A stretch of DNA of 64,000 nt from Pleionea sp. CnH1-48 (GTDB lineage Bacteria > Pseudomonadota > Gammaproteobacteria > Enterobacterales > Kangiellaceae): positions 1-64,000 of the forward strand of contig NZ_JAMXSB010000001.1 in NCBI RefSeq assembly GCF_024124665.1, written 5' to 3'. The translations under genes and the position numbers were made by a program. Of the stretch, positions 16,500-26,798 are shown piece after piece (within the stretch, counting starts at the first letter, position 1; every line of letters begins with the position of its first letter). The notes under the pieces were generated by a model. The model saw only the letters and a list, made by a program, of their open reading frames with translations, was not told the origin of the DNA and did not search any database.

Positions 16500-19400
16500 T
16501 TAAGTTATGCTGCCACCATACTCTTTAATAAATGACTCCACATGAATCTCTGCTAGCGGTTTGCTAATAAAATATCCTTGAATGAACTGGCAATTGCGTT
16601 TCTTTAAGTAGTCGTATTGCTGACGTGTTTCGACCCCTTCGGCAACGACTTGCATATCCAGACTTTCGGCTAGCGCCAGAATCGCATTAACTATCTTTTC
16701 GTCTCTTGAAGCTTCTGAGATATCTGCAATAAACTCTTTGTCAATTTTAAGCTCATCCACAGAAAAACGTTTTAGATAACTTAAGGATGAGTATCCAGTA
16801 CCAAAATCATCGACAGAAACAATCACTCCCATTTTTTTCAACCGGCGTACAATGTTCTCTGTTTTGGTAGCATTCGCCATTAGCATACTTTCTGTAATTT
16901 CTATTTTTAATTGTCTGGCTGGTATTCCCTCTGAACGAATCGCTGACTCTACGTGCTCGATAAAGTCTTCATCCATCAATTGTCGCACCGACACATTAAC
17001 GGCAATAACAATCTCATGTTCAATGGCTGCATTCAACTTCTTGATCATTTGACACACTTTAAACAATGCGACTCTGCCGATATCAATGATCAACCCGGTT
17101 TCTTCAGCAAGAGGAATAAAGTCAGAAGGAAACACTTGTCCGAGTTCTGGGTTATCCCAACGCAATAAGGCTTCCATCGCAGCCACATGATTTCGTGTGA
17201 CATCAATAATCGGTTGCAAGACTATGTAGAATTCGTCGTTTTCTAATGCTCGACGCAGATGGCCTTCCATATACAAACGTTGTATTACCTGCTCATGCAT
17301 TTTTGTTTCGTAGTACGCAAATTGATTTTTGCCATTCTCTTTGGCGTAATACATGGCGGTATCAGCATACTTCATTAATGTTGTGTCATCGTCAGCATCT
17401 TTGGGATATTGACTGACTCCTATACTGGCCGTCACTACGATCTCTTGATTCGACAAATGAATCGGTTGATTAAATACATTCAGAATTTTTTTACAGATAA
17501 TCGACAACTGTTCTGGCTCATCGTACTCTTCGATAAGTAATATAAATTCATCGCCACTTAAACGTGCCAAGGTATCTTCTTCTCGTAGAATTTCGGATAT
17601 GGCCTGGGCGGCATGTTGCAACAAAAAGTCACCCACCTGATGACCAAAAGAGTCGTTCACATTTTTAAATCCATCCAGGTCCATAAACATCACCGCAATG
17701 TTGTGGTTATGACGTTTTGCCAATGCCAGTGCGTGTTCTAGACGGTCCATAAATAAACTACGATTGGGCAATCCGGTTAAGGTATCGTAACGGGCAAGAT
17801 AACTCAGCTCTTCTTCGGCTTTACGACGTTCGGTGATGTTATTGAATATAAGCACCGATTGATGCACCTCTTCTAGTACATCATAAATTTGAAAGGCTTC
17901 CAGTGCGCATAAAATGTCTTTACGGTTTTTGCATCTAAGCCATATTTCTCCATACCACTTGGTATTGGCCACAAACTCATCCCAAATAGAATCGTAAAAC
18001 TGATAGGAATGTTTGCTTGAACGCATTCCTTGAAAGTCTTTACCCAGAACTTCGTTCGCATCGTAGCCGGTAATACGAGCAAAGGCGGGATTAACAAAAA
18101 TAGCTTCTCGGTCGGTATTCATTACCACCACAGCTTCCGTCATACTGTGTATGATTTCATCAAATATTTTCAGGTCCATTTCTGCGCGTTTGAGTGCGGT
18201 GATGTCGGTATAAGTTCCGGTAATGCGGCTTGCATTACCTTCTCGATCTCTTTCTACCACACTGCCCTTATCATTGATCCAGCGCCACTGGCCATCAGGA
18301 TCTTTTACTCGATATTGGACCTCCGCTACATTTTCTCCCAGAAATAATGACTTGCGTTGTAGTTCAATTTTATTAAGATCCGCTTCGTAAATCAGTTTAT
18401 CCAGACTATGCAGATCGTCATAGCTATCATCCTGATCAATATTAAATAGCTTTTCGATGTTAATGCGCACTACTGCATTGGTTCCTGTACTCCAATCCCA
18501 TAGTCCTTGACCACTGGCTTGCAGTGCAGCCTTCATTCGGCCTTCACTTTCTTTAACTTTTGAAAGCGCTTTATATTGCAGTTTTCGTCGACGGTATTCC
18601 TGCAAAAAGATGGTAAAAATAAAAGTAACGACCAGAGTTATGTATAGCAACTTGGCCGTAGTACTTAGCCAGAATATCTCTTCTATTTTAAACAGCAGCG
18701 GCCTCTTGGCAAACTTCCAGTCAGCTCCGAGACTTTTCGACTGTACCTCTAACTCATAACGTCCAGGTTTTAGGCCAACAAACACCAACTCGTTGTGACC
18801 TTGGAGGTTTGTCCACTCCTTGCTTTGGTTTAGACGGTAGCGATATTGAGTGTCCCAGGGGTTATAAAGATAACTACTGGAAAAACTGATTTGAAAAGCA
18901 TTATGTTCTGGTTTAAACAACAATAACTTGTCAGGAAAGGCGTAAATGCTATTGAAATCTCGCCCATACTTGACTGATGTAATCCAGGTTGGCTTACTAA
19001 TGTCTCGCAATTGACTGGTCACTGGTGTTAATTGAGTTAATCCGTTAACACCACCAAAAATCAAATTATTACCGTCTCGCGCTCGCGATCGACCATTAAA
19101 CTCTAACTGTCCCAACTGCTCAATCTGGTCAAAGTTAATAACCTCAAGTGTCGTGCTATCAAAAACACTCAAACCTTTGTTAGAACTCAACCACAGACGA
19201 TTGTATTGATCCGGCAAAATAGAATAGATAGTGTTGTCTGACAGTCCATTACGACGATCAAATAAAGTTTCCTTAAAGTTGTCTACACGCTCTCCTTCAA
19301 AACGAAATAACCCCGCATGAGACGCCACCCATATACGTCCCTCTTTATCTTCATAGAAATCACGAATCAAAGTATTTTTAAGCTGATACTGACTCAGATT

Positions 19401-20957
19401 AAAATTTGTCAGCTGATACTTTAATCGAGTTCCGCTCAATACACTTAATCCATTGATAGTACCTAACCATATTCTTTCTCTCGAGTCTTCAAAGATGGAT
19501 AACACCATATTTGACGCTAGCGGGCTTTGGCTATCTTGCGCTCGAACATGATAAACCACTTTATTGCTATCAAAGTCGTAGACATAAAGCCCTTTTGAGT
19601 GAGTCCCAATAAACAAAAGATTTCCTTTAGGGCACAAAGAGCGGATAAACAATCCTTTTAGCAGCTCGTCTTGATCAAGCACCTGTGTATAGCTGAAATC
19701 CTCAGTATTTAAGGTATAGAGCCCTTGCTCCGTTCCCAGCAGAGCCGTATTTTTTGAGTGAGATGCAATATCCAGCACTCGCGGAAACGGCTCACCAAGC
19801 TCCCGATTACGATAAATGATCTCATACTGTTTAGTGTTACGATCGAGGCGCGCTAGTCCAGCATCGGAGCCCACCAGAATACTTTTTTCAAAGGGTATCA
19901 CCGCCCTTATATGATTCTGTAGGGCTTCTTCTACACCATGTTGGATATAAAAATTCTGAAACTTTTGCTCAAACAGTTTATGAGAATAAATACCAGCAGA
20001 TGCTGTACCTATCCATAGCATTTCTTCACTCGAAATCGCTAAGGATACGACGCGATTGTCTTTCAAACGACTGTTGGTAGTATTAAAGTGAACAGACTTT
20101 CTACTTTTTGGGTCAAGTACAACGATCCCTTTACCTTCAACAGAAAACCATAAACGACCAAGCTTATCTTCCAGTAATGAGTTAAAACTCAAAAACTCGA
20201 AACCTTCTTCTCGCCATAAAGACTCTACCCTGGCATTTTTATGATAAAGAAAGATTTGCCCGTTGCCAGCCAGTAGAACCTGCTCATTTTTGTTTACATA
20301 AATGACATCCAACTTTTTGCCTTTAAAGGACGACAGTTGGCTCACCTGCAGCTCGTCATTTTCTCGCAAAAAACCAAATTGACTGGATGTAAGTAATAAT
20401 GGCAACGAATCACCCATCCAACGCTTGGCTATTTGAACACTGCCAGAAAGATACAGGGCTTTTATTTCTGTGATGGTGTTGTTTTTTAGATAGATGCGAA
20501 ACAACCCAGTGCTCGAAGATGCCAGCAGCGACTGCTTGTTCTCGTCAAATAGAATCTGGTTAATGCTACCAATGCCTGGATAGGTCGATACTTTAAGCAA
20601 AGTGTGAAACGACATTGTCTGACGGTTGAAATAACTGATGCCCTGGAGCCCTGCGACCCATAAACGCCCATCTTTTGCGTCGGTGATATCAACAATATAG
20701 TTATCAACCAGACCATCTTTTCTATCAACGCGCTTTTGAAACAGTGTGATGGAATAACCGTTATAAAGATGCAGTCCGCTTTGCGTCCCTATCCACAAAA
20801 ACCCGGTAGAATCTTCAAAAACCGTCTGAACGGTACTCTGGTTTAAACGTTCCTTGGCATTTAGATCGTGCAGAATCAAGCGGTCAGGCAGGTTCGCCCA
20901 ACTCAGCTTGGCGCTTAAAGACAACACGAGCAGAATGAAAAGGTAACGTAGAACCAC
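16500..20957 (-). CDS. Two-component-propeller / PAS / GGDEF / EAL sensor
   Basis: A 1485-aa membrane sensor for cyclic di-GMP. A signal peptide (LFILLVLSLSAKLSWA) leads to periplasmic Reg_prop repeats (about 40-690; motifs such as GLWIGTQSGLHLYNG and DRIWLGTINGLSVL), then a Y_Y_Y domain and a membrane helix near residue 785. Cytoplasmic parts are two PAS domains (about 830-1060), a GGDEF domain with the variant LARLSGDEF, and a C-terminal EAL domain with EALLRW, ITESMLM, DDFGTGYSS and EGVET, all intact. Both synthesis and breakdown of c-di-GMP are therefore plausible; SGDEF is an accepted active variant. The start is GTG 20957. It likely senses a periplasmic polymer or sugar, as Reg_prop proteins do, but the ligand is unknown. 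Confidence 0.92.
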   Translation of the reverse strand: MVLRYLFILLVLSLSAKLSWANLPDRLILHDLNAKERLNQSTVQTVFEDSTGFLWIGTQSGLHLYNGYSITLFQKRVDRKDGLVDNYIVDITDAKDGRLWVAGLQGISYFNRQTMSFHTLLKVSTYPGIGSINQILFDENKQSLLASSSTGLFRIYLKNNTITEIKALYLSGSVQIAKRWMGDSLPLLLTSSQFGFLRENDELQVSQLSSFKGKKLDVIYVNKNEQVLLAGNGQIFLYHKNARVESLWREEGFEFLSFNSLLEDKLGRLWFSVEGKGIVVLDPKSRKSVHFNTTNSRLKDNRVVSLAISSEEMLWIGTASAGIYSHKLFEQKFQNFYIQHGVEEALQNHIRAVIPFEKSILVGSDAGLARLDRNTKQYEIIYRNRELGEPFPRVLDIASHSKNTALLGTEQGLYTLNTEDFSYTQVLDQDELLKGLFIRSLCPKGNLLFIGTHSKGLYVYDFDSNKVVYHVRAQDSQSPLASNMVLSIFEDSRERIWLGTINGLSVLSGTRLKYQLTNFNLSQYQLKNTLIRDFYEDKEGRIWVASHAGLFRFEGERVDNFKETLFDRRNGLSDNTIYSILPDQYNRLWLSSNKGLSVFDSTTLEVINFDQIEQLGQLEFNGRSRARDGNNLIFGGVNGLTQLTPVTSQLRDISKPTWITSVKYGRDFNSIYAFPDKLLLFKPEHNAFQISFSSSYLYNPWDTQYRYRLNQSKEWTNLQGHNELVFVGLKPGRYELEVQSKSLGADWKFAKRPLLFKIEEIFWLSTTAKLLYITLVVTFIFTIFLQEYRRRKLQYKALSKVKESEGRMKAALQASGQGLWDWSTGTNAVVRINIEKLFNIDQDDSYDDLHSLDKLIYEADLNKIELQRKSLFLGENVAEVQYRVKDPDGQWRWINDKGSVVERDREGNASRITGTYTDITALKRAEMDLKIFDEIIHSMTEAVVVMNTDREAIFVNPAFARITGYDANEVLGKDFQGMRSSKHSYQFYDSIWDEFVANTKWYGEIWLRCKNRKDILCALEAFQIYDVLEEVHQSVLIFNNITERRKAEEELSYLARYDTLTGLPNRSLFMDRLEHALALAKRHNHNIAVMFMDLDGFKNVNDSFGHQVGDFLLQHAAQAISEILREEDTLARLSGDEFILLIEEYDEPEQLSIICKKILNVFNQPIHLSNQEIVVTASIGVSQYPKDADDDTTLMKYADTAMYYAKENGKNQFAYYETKMHEQVIQRLYMEGHLRRALENDEFYIVLQPIIDVTRNHVAAMEALLRWDNPELGQVFPSDFIPLAEETGLIIDIGRVALFKVCQMIKKLNAAIEHEIVIAVNVSVRQLMDEDFIEHVESAIRSEGIPARQLKIEITESMLMANATKTENIVRRLKKMGVIVSVDDFGTGYSSLSYLKRFSVDELKIDKEFIADISEASRDEKIVNAILALAESLDMQVVAEGVETRQQYDYLKKRNCQFIQGYFISKPLAEIHVESFIKEYGGSIT

Positions 20958-21103
20958 TAATGTAATAACTTCTGTTATGACAAAAAGTAATTAAATTATA
21001 GTCTATGAGAATGGAATAAAAGAAGAAAAATCAGGTATTTAATCCTAGTCGATGTACCTGTGGTCAGATTTGTTTTGCTGTCTGGCTTAGTTGAGCCTCG
21101 CCA

Positions 21104-24100
21104 CTAGACTTCCACTTTTGATGCCCTTTGTAGCAAGCCAGATAGCACCTTCTTGAGCAAGGCTTCATCAATGGGTTTGGTGATGTAATCATTCATACCC
21201 GCAGCCAGGCATTTTTCTCGGTCCCCCTGCATGGCGTTAGCGGTCATTGCAACCACAATAATGTCTTTATAATGCTCCCCGGCAGCGCCAGAACGGATCT
21301 GTCGAGTGGCTTCATAGCCGTCCATTTGCGGCATCTGACAGTCCATTAATATCAAGCCATAACGCACATCGGCTGGCTGTTGATTAAGTATGTCTAATGC
21401 CTCAACGCCATTGTTTGCACAGACGACAGCAAAGCCCAAGCCTTTAAGCATCCCCTCTGCAACCATCTGATTTACCTTGTTATCTTCGACGAGTAGCAAA
21501 GAATGTTGGACTTCCGGAAGTGACACATTCTTGGCACTTTCTCGCTGTAAGGTATTTAGGTAATGCGTAGTCACCAAAGGCTCGGCCTGATTGAGCGCCT
21601 TGCCGTCTTCAATAATCACTTTCAGTGCATCATGCAGATCTCGAGAAGTCGTAGGCTTAGGAAAATAGGCACTAAATCCAATATCGGCAAATTCGTGAGC
21701 ATCTCCACGAAACGCTATCGAGGTCATCAAGATAAGCCGGGTATTTTTGTATCGAGTATCTTTTTGCAACAACCCACCCAGTTGTCGGCCATCCATATCA
21801 GGCATCTGCAAATCCAATATCGCAATATCGTAGCCTCTCCCCTGCTCACTCTGTTGCTCAAAACAACTCAGCGCAACAGCGCCACAATCAGCCTCAGTCA
21901 CCGTAGCCCCCCACTGGCTAAGCTGCTCTCTCAGCACTTGCCGATTCACTACGCTGTCATCCACGACCAGAATATTAAGCTCAGATATATCGATATCAGG
22001 AATACTCAAGTGTGATTTCTTCGACTTGCCTACTGGGAGCTCAAACTCAAAGCAACTCCCCTTATCTATCTCGCTACTGACTCGAACCTCGCCTCCTAAC
22101 ATCGAACAAAGCCTCTTAACTATGGTGAGTCCTAAGCCTGTTCCGCCGTATTTACGGGTGGTGGAGGCATCGAGCTGGCTAAATTCTTCGAATAATTTAT
22201 CGAGCTTCTCATCCGGGATACCAATACCCGTGTCTGTCACAGAACAATGGAGATGCCAATGATCCGAGCTGATATCTTCTAGTCTTGCGCTTACTGTGAT
22301 GCGTCCTTCTTTGGTGAACTTGATCGCGTTGCCAATAAGGTTAGTGACTATTTGGCGAATGCGAACAGGATCGCTCTCTACCATAGGCTGGTCAACATCA
22401 GAGATATCTAACACCAACTCAACACTTTGATTACCCGAAATCAAATATCCCATCGCCTCGATACACTCTTGCAATAACTTGGGCAAGTCAAAAGAAAGAA
22501 GCTCCAATTCCAATTTTCCCGCTTCAATTTTTGAAAAGTCCAAAATATCATTGAGAATTACCAACAAAGATTTCGCGCTGTTTTGCGCAATATCAATTCG
22601 ATGCAGTTGCTCGCTGGTTAAGTCAGAGCTTTTTAGCAGACCTAACATGCCCAGAATACCATTCATAGGCGTTCGAATTTCATGACTCATATTGGCCAAA
22701 AATTCACTCTTTGCATTGGTAGCCGCTTGCGCCTGATCTCGCGCTAGCTTGAGCAACTCTTCTGATTGAATACGGTCAGTGATATCCGTTTGAATGTCAA
22801 TGTAACTTTGTGGTTTACCGCTGCTGTCCTTAAAAGGTACGATAGTAGTATCAACCCAATAGAGCTCACCGCTTTTCTTTCGATTGCAGATCTCACCATG
22901 CCACACATTGCCTTTCGATATGGTTTGATACATCTCTTCAAAAAATGACTGACTGTGAGTGCCCGAATTGATCAGTCGATGATTTTGTCCGATCAATTCC
23001 TCTTGCTGATACCCACTGATTTCTGAGAATTTTTTGTTGGCAAAGGTAATGGTTCCCTCGATATCAGTTACCGCTACAATAGCATGTTGGTCTAGCGCAA
23101 ACTTTTGTTCTTTAAGATCACTAAGCGCCTGGGCAATGATCTGATTGCTTTCTGCCAGTACCTTCTCACTTTCTTTGCGTTCAGATACATCATCTTGTAT
23201 AACAACAAATGCAGTTAACTCGCCATCTCTTTGATAAACAGGAGAAAGATAAAGATTACTCCAAAAAGAGCGCCCATCTTTGCGCTCGTTAATCAGCTCG
23301 ATATTCAACTCCGCCCGCTTTTGCAAAGCTTGCTCAATCTCAGCAATAGCTTCTTTATCAGTCTCTTTTCCTCTAAGTACAGAAAGTAACTTCTGACCAT
23401 AGACCTCTAGCCGAGTATATCCTGTCATTTTACCAAAGGAGTTATTGGTATAAGAAATAGGAAAACCCGGTTGCTCTGCATCGGCTATTGCAACGCCAAT
23501 AGGGCTGGCTTCAATTGCTTGAGCCAACAAATTATTTTGTTCTAATGCTTCTTGTATTTCTCGTTGAGACTGTTCAATTTTTCGATAAGGATTGAGAATC
23601 AATTGACGACCAAAAAGAGCCAAGACGCCAAAAGCGACGGTCAAACTGGCAATGATCGCCAGTGCGGTATCTCGCATGTAGCCCCACTTTCTCTCTTCGA
23701 TTGCCTTCTTATCCACTAGATAGCTCAGCTTTAAACCAGCACCTTTTATAGGAAAGGTGTGTATATTTGAATACTCTCCACCGGGCTTTTTGCTTGAATA
23801 AGTTAAGAAATCACCTTCCAAAGAAATGGCATTAGATGATCCTTCGATAATTGATGTTAATAGTGCTTGCAAACTGTCGGACAAAAATGTGACCAATACA
23901 CCTTCGGCAAGATTGTTGTATTTAACCGGTACAGCAATCACAAAGTAAGACTGATTGTCTTCCTCATGAAGCGCAACAACCACTTCGGCGTTGTGATTAA
24001 GAACAGCGTCAAGCCAAGACCCTTGCACCGAGTTGAGTCTTGAGCTTTCTGGCTCAGAGCTGTAAACGACTTCACCAAGTACATCGAGCAAAATCAAAGA

Positions 24101-24400
24101 CTCTTTTGTTCCCAAAATTCTAAAGTCATCCAGGTAATCCGCCAGATTTGCACGAGACAACTCGGACCCCATCACACTACTGGAGAGTGTTGGTTTGCTG
24201 GCCAAATCCTGTAGTATTGCCACTCGAGTAGTGATGAACTGTTGCAAGTTAGAAGCAGCCAATTTAGATTTGGCTTCTATGCTTTGCTCCATAAGGTTAA
24301 AAACCGATGTTTGCGTGCGTCCACCCACGAGATACATACTAATGATAATGGCGGCAACCATACTGAAAAACACAAACAGATAAAAAACTCGAGAGGTCAT
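21104..24400 (-). CDS. Hybrid sensor histidine kinase with two receiver domains
   Basis: A 1098-aa inner-membrane kinase. TM1 is at about residues 5-25 and TM2 at about 245-265, enclosing a 220-residue periplasmic sensor. Then come two PAS/PAC domains (about 285-550), a HisKA domain with the phosphorylated His in MSHEIRTPMNGILG, an HATPase domain (NLIGNAIKF, DTGIGIPDEK, GGTGLGLTI), and two receivers with phospho-Asp in ILDLQMPDMDG and LMDCQMPQMDG. No Hpt domain is present, so phosphate must pass to a separate protein. It begins 5 bp after a solute-binding-protein gene, strongly suggesting that the binding protein delivers the signal. Confidence 0.93.
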   Translation of the reverse strand: MTSRVFYLFVFFSMVAAIIISMYLVGGRTQTSVFNLMEQSIEAKSKLAASNLQQFITTRVAILQDLASKPTLSSSVMGSELSRANLADYLDDFRILGTKESLILLDVLGEVVYSSEPESSRLNSVQGSWLDAVLNHNAEVVVALHEEDNQSYFVIAVPVKYNNLAEGVLVTFLSDSLQALLTSIIEGSSNAISLEGDFLTYSSKKPGGEYSNIHTFPIKGAGLKLSYLVDKKAIEERKWGYMRDTALAIIASLTVAFGVLALFGRQLILNPYRKIEQSQREIQEALEQNNLLAQAIEASPIGVAIADAEQPGFPISYTNNSFGKMTGYTRLEVYGQKLLSVLRGKETDKEAIAEIEQALQKRAELNIELINERKDGRSFWSNLYLSPVYQRDGELTAFVVIQDDVSERKESEKVLAESNQIIAQALSDLKEQKFALDQHAIVAVTDIEGTITFANKKFSEISGYQQEELIGQNHRLINSGTHSQSFFEEMYQTISKGNVWHGEICNRKKSGELYWVDTTIVPFKDSSGKPQSYIDIQTDITDRIQSEELLKLARDQAQAATNAKSEFLANMSHEIRTPMNGILGMLGLLKSSDLTSEQLHRIDIAQNSAKSLLVILNDILDFSKIEAGKLELELLSFDLPKLLQECIEAMGYLISGNQSVELVLDISDVDQPMVESDPVRIRQIVTNLIGNAIKFTKEGRITVSARLEDISSDHWHLHCSVTDTGIGIPDEKLDKLFEEFSQLDASTTRKYGGTGLGLTIVKRLCSMLGGEVRVSSEIDKGSCFEFELPVGKSKKSHLSIPDIDISELNILVVDDSVVNRQVLREQLSQWGATVTEADCGAVALSCFEQQSEQGRGYDIAILDLQMPDMDGRQLGGLLQKDTRYKNTRLILMTSIAFRGDAHEFADIGFSAYFPKPTTSRDLHDALKVIIEDGKALNQAEPLVTTHYLNTLQRESAKNVSLPEVQHSLLLVEDNKVNQMVAEGMLKGLGFAVVCANNGVEALDILNQQPADVRYGLILMDCQMPQMDGYEATRQIRSGAAGEHYKDIIVVAMTANAMQGDREKCLAAGMNDYITKPIDEALLKKVLSGLLQRASKVEV

Positions 24401-24405
24401 TCTGT

Positions 24406-25647
24406 TTAATGACTCATAGCTGTGGATTGATGGTTAGGAAAAACATGAATCACGCCTTTATCATCATAGTAGGCCATGCAAAAGTCGTTGAGTTGTAACG
24501 CTTCGTGAGCATCCTCCTGCTGCTTAGTCCAGGGCAAAAACGGGGGCTTGTAGGTTTTTACTAACCCCTTAACGGGTCGCTCAATACGTTCAAGCACAGA
24601 TTGCAAGGCTACACGATCTTTTTTTACATCTCCCGTCAGCTTGATTTGATCGAGAGCAGCAAGCAATATCTTGCCCATATCATAAGCATGAATAAACCCC
24701 GTCGGTGCGACTATGTCTTCCGGTTTTTTTAGTTTGCCGGGATAAAGTTGGTAGGCGCTTTTTAAAACCTGGTTTGACAACTTGTTAGCAGGCGTCGATA
24801 TAAAGGAAAAACAGGTTTGAATAAAAGACAAATCCAGATCACCATGCAAGTGGTCTCGATAAGTATTATGAAAAGTCCCCCCGGTAATACCCCAGTGACT
24901 TATCATTGGCAGGCGTTGTTCTTTCGGTAAAGATATCATGGCTTTGGCAAACACAGAGCCTTCAATGGCATTACCAACAAATAAAATACAATCGGCTTTT
25001 GTATTGATAATTTCTCTTAAAATAATTCGAGCGACATTTTTTTGCGTATTCCACTCAAACCAGGTCACAGCAAAGTCTTTAATATTTTTCGCATTAAGAG
25101 CTTTGGTTAAAGTTTTAACATTAGATTTACCCCATCCAGTATTTTCCAATAATAAGTGAGGTGACTGACACTCTTTGTTTTCTACCGCAAATTGCGCTAT
25201 CCGAAACCCGGCTTTGGTATCGTCAATTGATACACGAAAAACCCAGTTGCGCCCCTCAGAATATCGTGTAATAGGCCCGCCTGCGGCCCATGGAACCATG
25301 AGTAGAATTTGATTTTGGTTAATAAAGTTGCGATTAACAATATAAGGTGGAGAGTGTAGCCCTCCTAATACTGCGAGTGCCTCAGGGTCCTTGGTAAACC
25401 GCTTTAGATTCAGCAAACTGCGTTTTACGTTACCCTGATGATTTTTAGGGACCAGCTCAAGGGTATACCCTTGAACATTATGACCCGCCTCTGCGAGTGC
25501 AGTGTTAAAGCCCATCGCCATCGATTCAGCCGACTCCAGATGTCCGGTGTAATCTGCATCATGATAAATGACCAGTTTGGCCCCCATCACCGGAACCGAA
25601 ATAACAACAGCAATAAACACTCGTAGCAATGCAGACAGCATCGTCAT
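24406..25647 (-). CDS. Periplasmic ABC-type substrate-binding protein (sensor partner)
   Basis: A 413-aa type I periplasmic binding protein of the branched-chain amino-acid/urea class (Peripla_BP_6). An N-terminal signal peptide (LLRVFIAVVISVPVMGAK) is followed by two alternating lobes, with AVLGGLHSPPYI, LLLENTGWGKSN and CILFVGNAIEGS typical of the hinge and ligand-binding regions. No transporter genes are near; instead it is the first gene of a pair with the hybrid kinase, 5 bp away. This favours ligand sensing rather than uptake. The ligand cannot be deduced. Confidence 0.85.
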   Translation of the reverse strand: MTMLSALLRVFIAVVISVPVMGAKLVIYHDADYTGHLESAESMAMGFNTALAEAGHNVQGYTLELVPKNHQGNVKRSLLNLKRFTKDPEALAVLGGLHSPPYIVNRNFINQNQILLMVPWAAGGPITRYSEGRNWVFRVSIDDTKAGFRIAQFAVENKECQSPHLLLENTGWGKSNVKTLTKALNAKNIKDFAVTWFEWNTQKNVARIILREIINTKADCILFVGNAIEGSVFAKAMISLPKEQRLPMISHWGITGGTFHNTYRDHLHGDLDLSFIQTCFSFISTPANKLSNQVLKSAYQLYPGKLKKPEDIVAPTGFIHAYDMGKILLAALDQIKLTGDVKKDRVALQSVLERIERPVKGLVKTYKPPFLPWTKQQEDAHEALQLNDFCMAYYDDKGVIHVFPNHQSTAMSH

Positions 25648-25880
25648 TCACCTATAACTATTTGTCTTTTATTTTTCAAACACTTATCTATTCAAGCATG
25701 GGTATGTTTAGAAGACTTACTTTACTCATACCAACAAATTTCAACTGTTCAGGATCAGAGAAGAAGGACTATTTTGGACATCCTGCTAAAGAAGTATAGT
25801 CACAAAACGGCAACTCGTATTGATGCCGCCGCTTGAGGTTAAATACCACTGGCCTTCACATTCCAGGAAGCTTAGTTCGA

Positions 25881-26264
25881 CTAATAGAGCGTATTTCCGT
25901 TCGCACTGGTTGCAGGGATTTCTTGTATCGAATCCCAATGCTCAACAATCTTCCCTTGCTTATCAAAGCGAAAAAAATCCATAGTCACATACTCATCGCC
26001 ACCGGGCCAGGTTTGGTGCGTATGGAGTGCTACCAACTCGCCTTCTGCAACAGCCCGAACAAAACGAATGTGTTTGTCGGGATATTCGCGGTGCATCTGG
26101 TCAAAGTACTCAATAAAAGCCTCCTTGCCATCACCAACCAGAGGATTGTGTTGAATATACTCATCACCAACGTATTTCTCGACGGCTTTACGTGGCTGAC
26201 CAGAGTAAGCCGTCTGATAAAAAGCTATCGCATTTTCTTTGTTTTGAGCGAGTGGATCTGACAT
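25881..26264 (-). CDS. SnoaL/NTF2-like protein
   Basis: A 127-aa single-domain protein of the NTF2-like SnoaL-like cyclase group, starting after an AGAGGTTG ribosome site. The pattern YVGDEYIQHNPLVGDGKEA and WDSIQEIP is typical of small enzymes annotated as SnoaL-like aldol-condensation-catalysing proteins. Function is not known; many such proteins bind small hydrophobic ligands. It is 37 bp downstream of the GNAT gene on the same strand, so the two could share a transcript. Confidence 0.8.
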   Translation of the reverse strand: MSDPLAQNKENAIAFYQTAYSGQPRKAVEKYVGDEYIQHNPLVGDGKEAFIEYFDQMHREYPDKHIRFVRAVAEGELVALHTHQTWPGGDEYVTMDFFRFDKQGKIVEHWDSIQEIPATSANGNTLY

Positions 26265-26301
26265 GACAACCTCTCTATAACTTCGTTCTTAGCGCCTCGA
26301 C

Positions 26302-26742
26302 TTAGTCTAGATCCATTGTCATGCCTGCGCCAAAAACGTCTGTGGGTCGTACAGTAAATCCAAACTGTTGGTAAAAAGCTTCTTTGCCAGCCGCCGACAT
26401 CAATCCTACGGTTGCGCTACCGGGCAGCTTGTATTCCTTAATCTGCGCCATTAACCGAGACAAGATTTTTGAACCAACCTGCTGATTGCGAAAAGCAGGA
26501 TCAACAATCAGATCCTGAATGTAGTAGTTCAGCGCTCCATCGCCAATCACTCGGCCAAACCCCACCACTTTTTGATCAGCACATACCGTGACCGAAAATA
26601 GTGCATTGTCGAGTGCTCGCTTAGCCTGAAGCTCACTGATCGTTCCCCAGCCACAGTCGGCTCGGAACTGAATAAATGATGCGACAGGAGGTGCCTCGTC
26701 ACGATAAGACAACTCGATGGACAGATGATTGTTTTGCGTCAT
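26302..26742 (-). CDS. GNAT-family N-acetyltransferase
   Basis: A 146-aa acetyltransferase of the GCN5-related fold. Acetyl-CoA motif A is visible as DLIVDPAFRNQQVGSKILSR (the Q/RxxGxG/A position reads QQVGSK), preceded by a beta strand and followed by YQQFGFTVRP (motif B). A GAGGAG site lies directly before the ATG. The acceptor substrate is unknown. It sits between the SnoaL-like gene and the aminotransferase, all on the minus strand. Confidence 0.85.
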   Translation of the reverse strand: MTQNNHLSIELSYRDEAPPVASFIQFRADCGWGTISELQAKRALDNALFSVTVCADQKVVGFGRVIGDGALNYYIQDLIVDPAFRNQQVGSKILSRLMAQIKEYKLPGSATVGLMSAAGKEAFYQQFGFTVRPTDVFGAGMTMDLD

Positions 26743-26798
26743 AGCTCCTCTCTACAGTTAAGCGCTCAGGATTAAGCTCTCACTTTCCATCATGCCAG

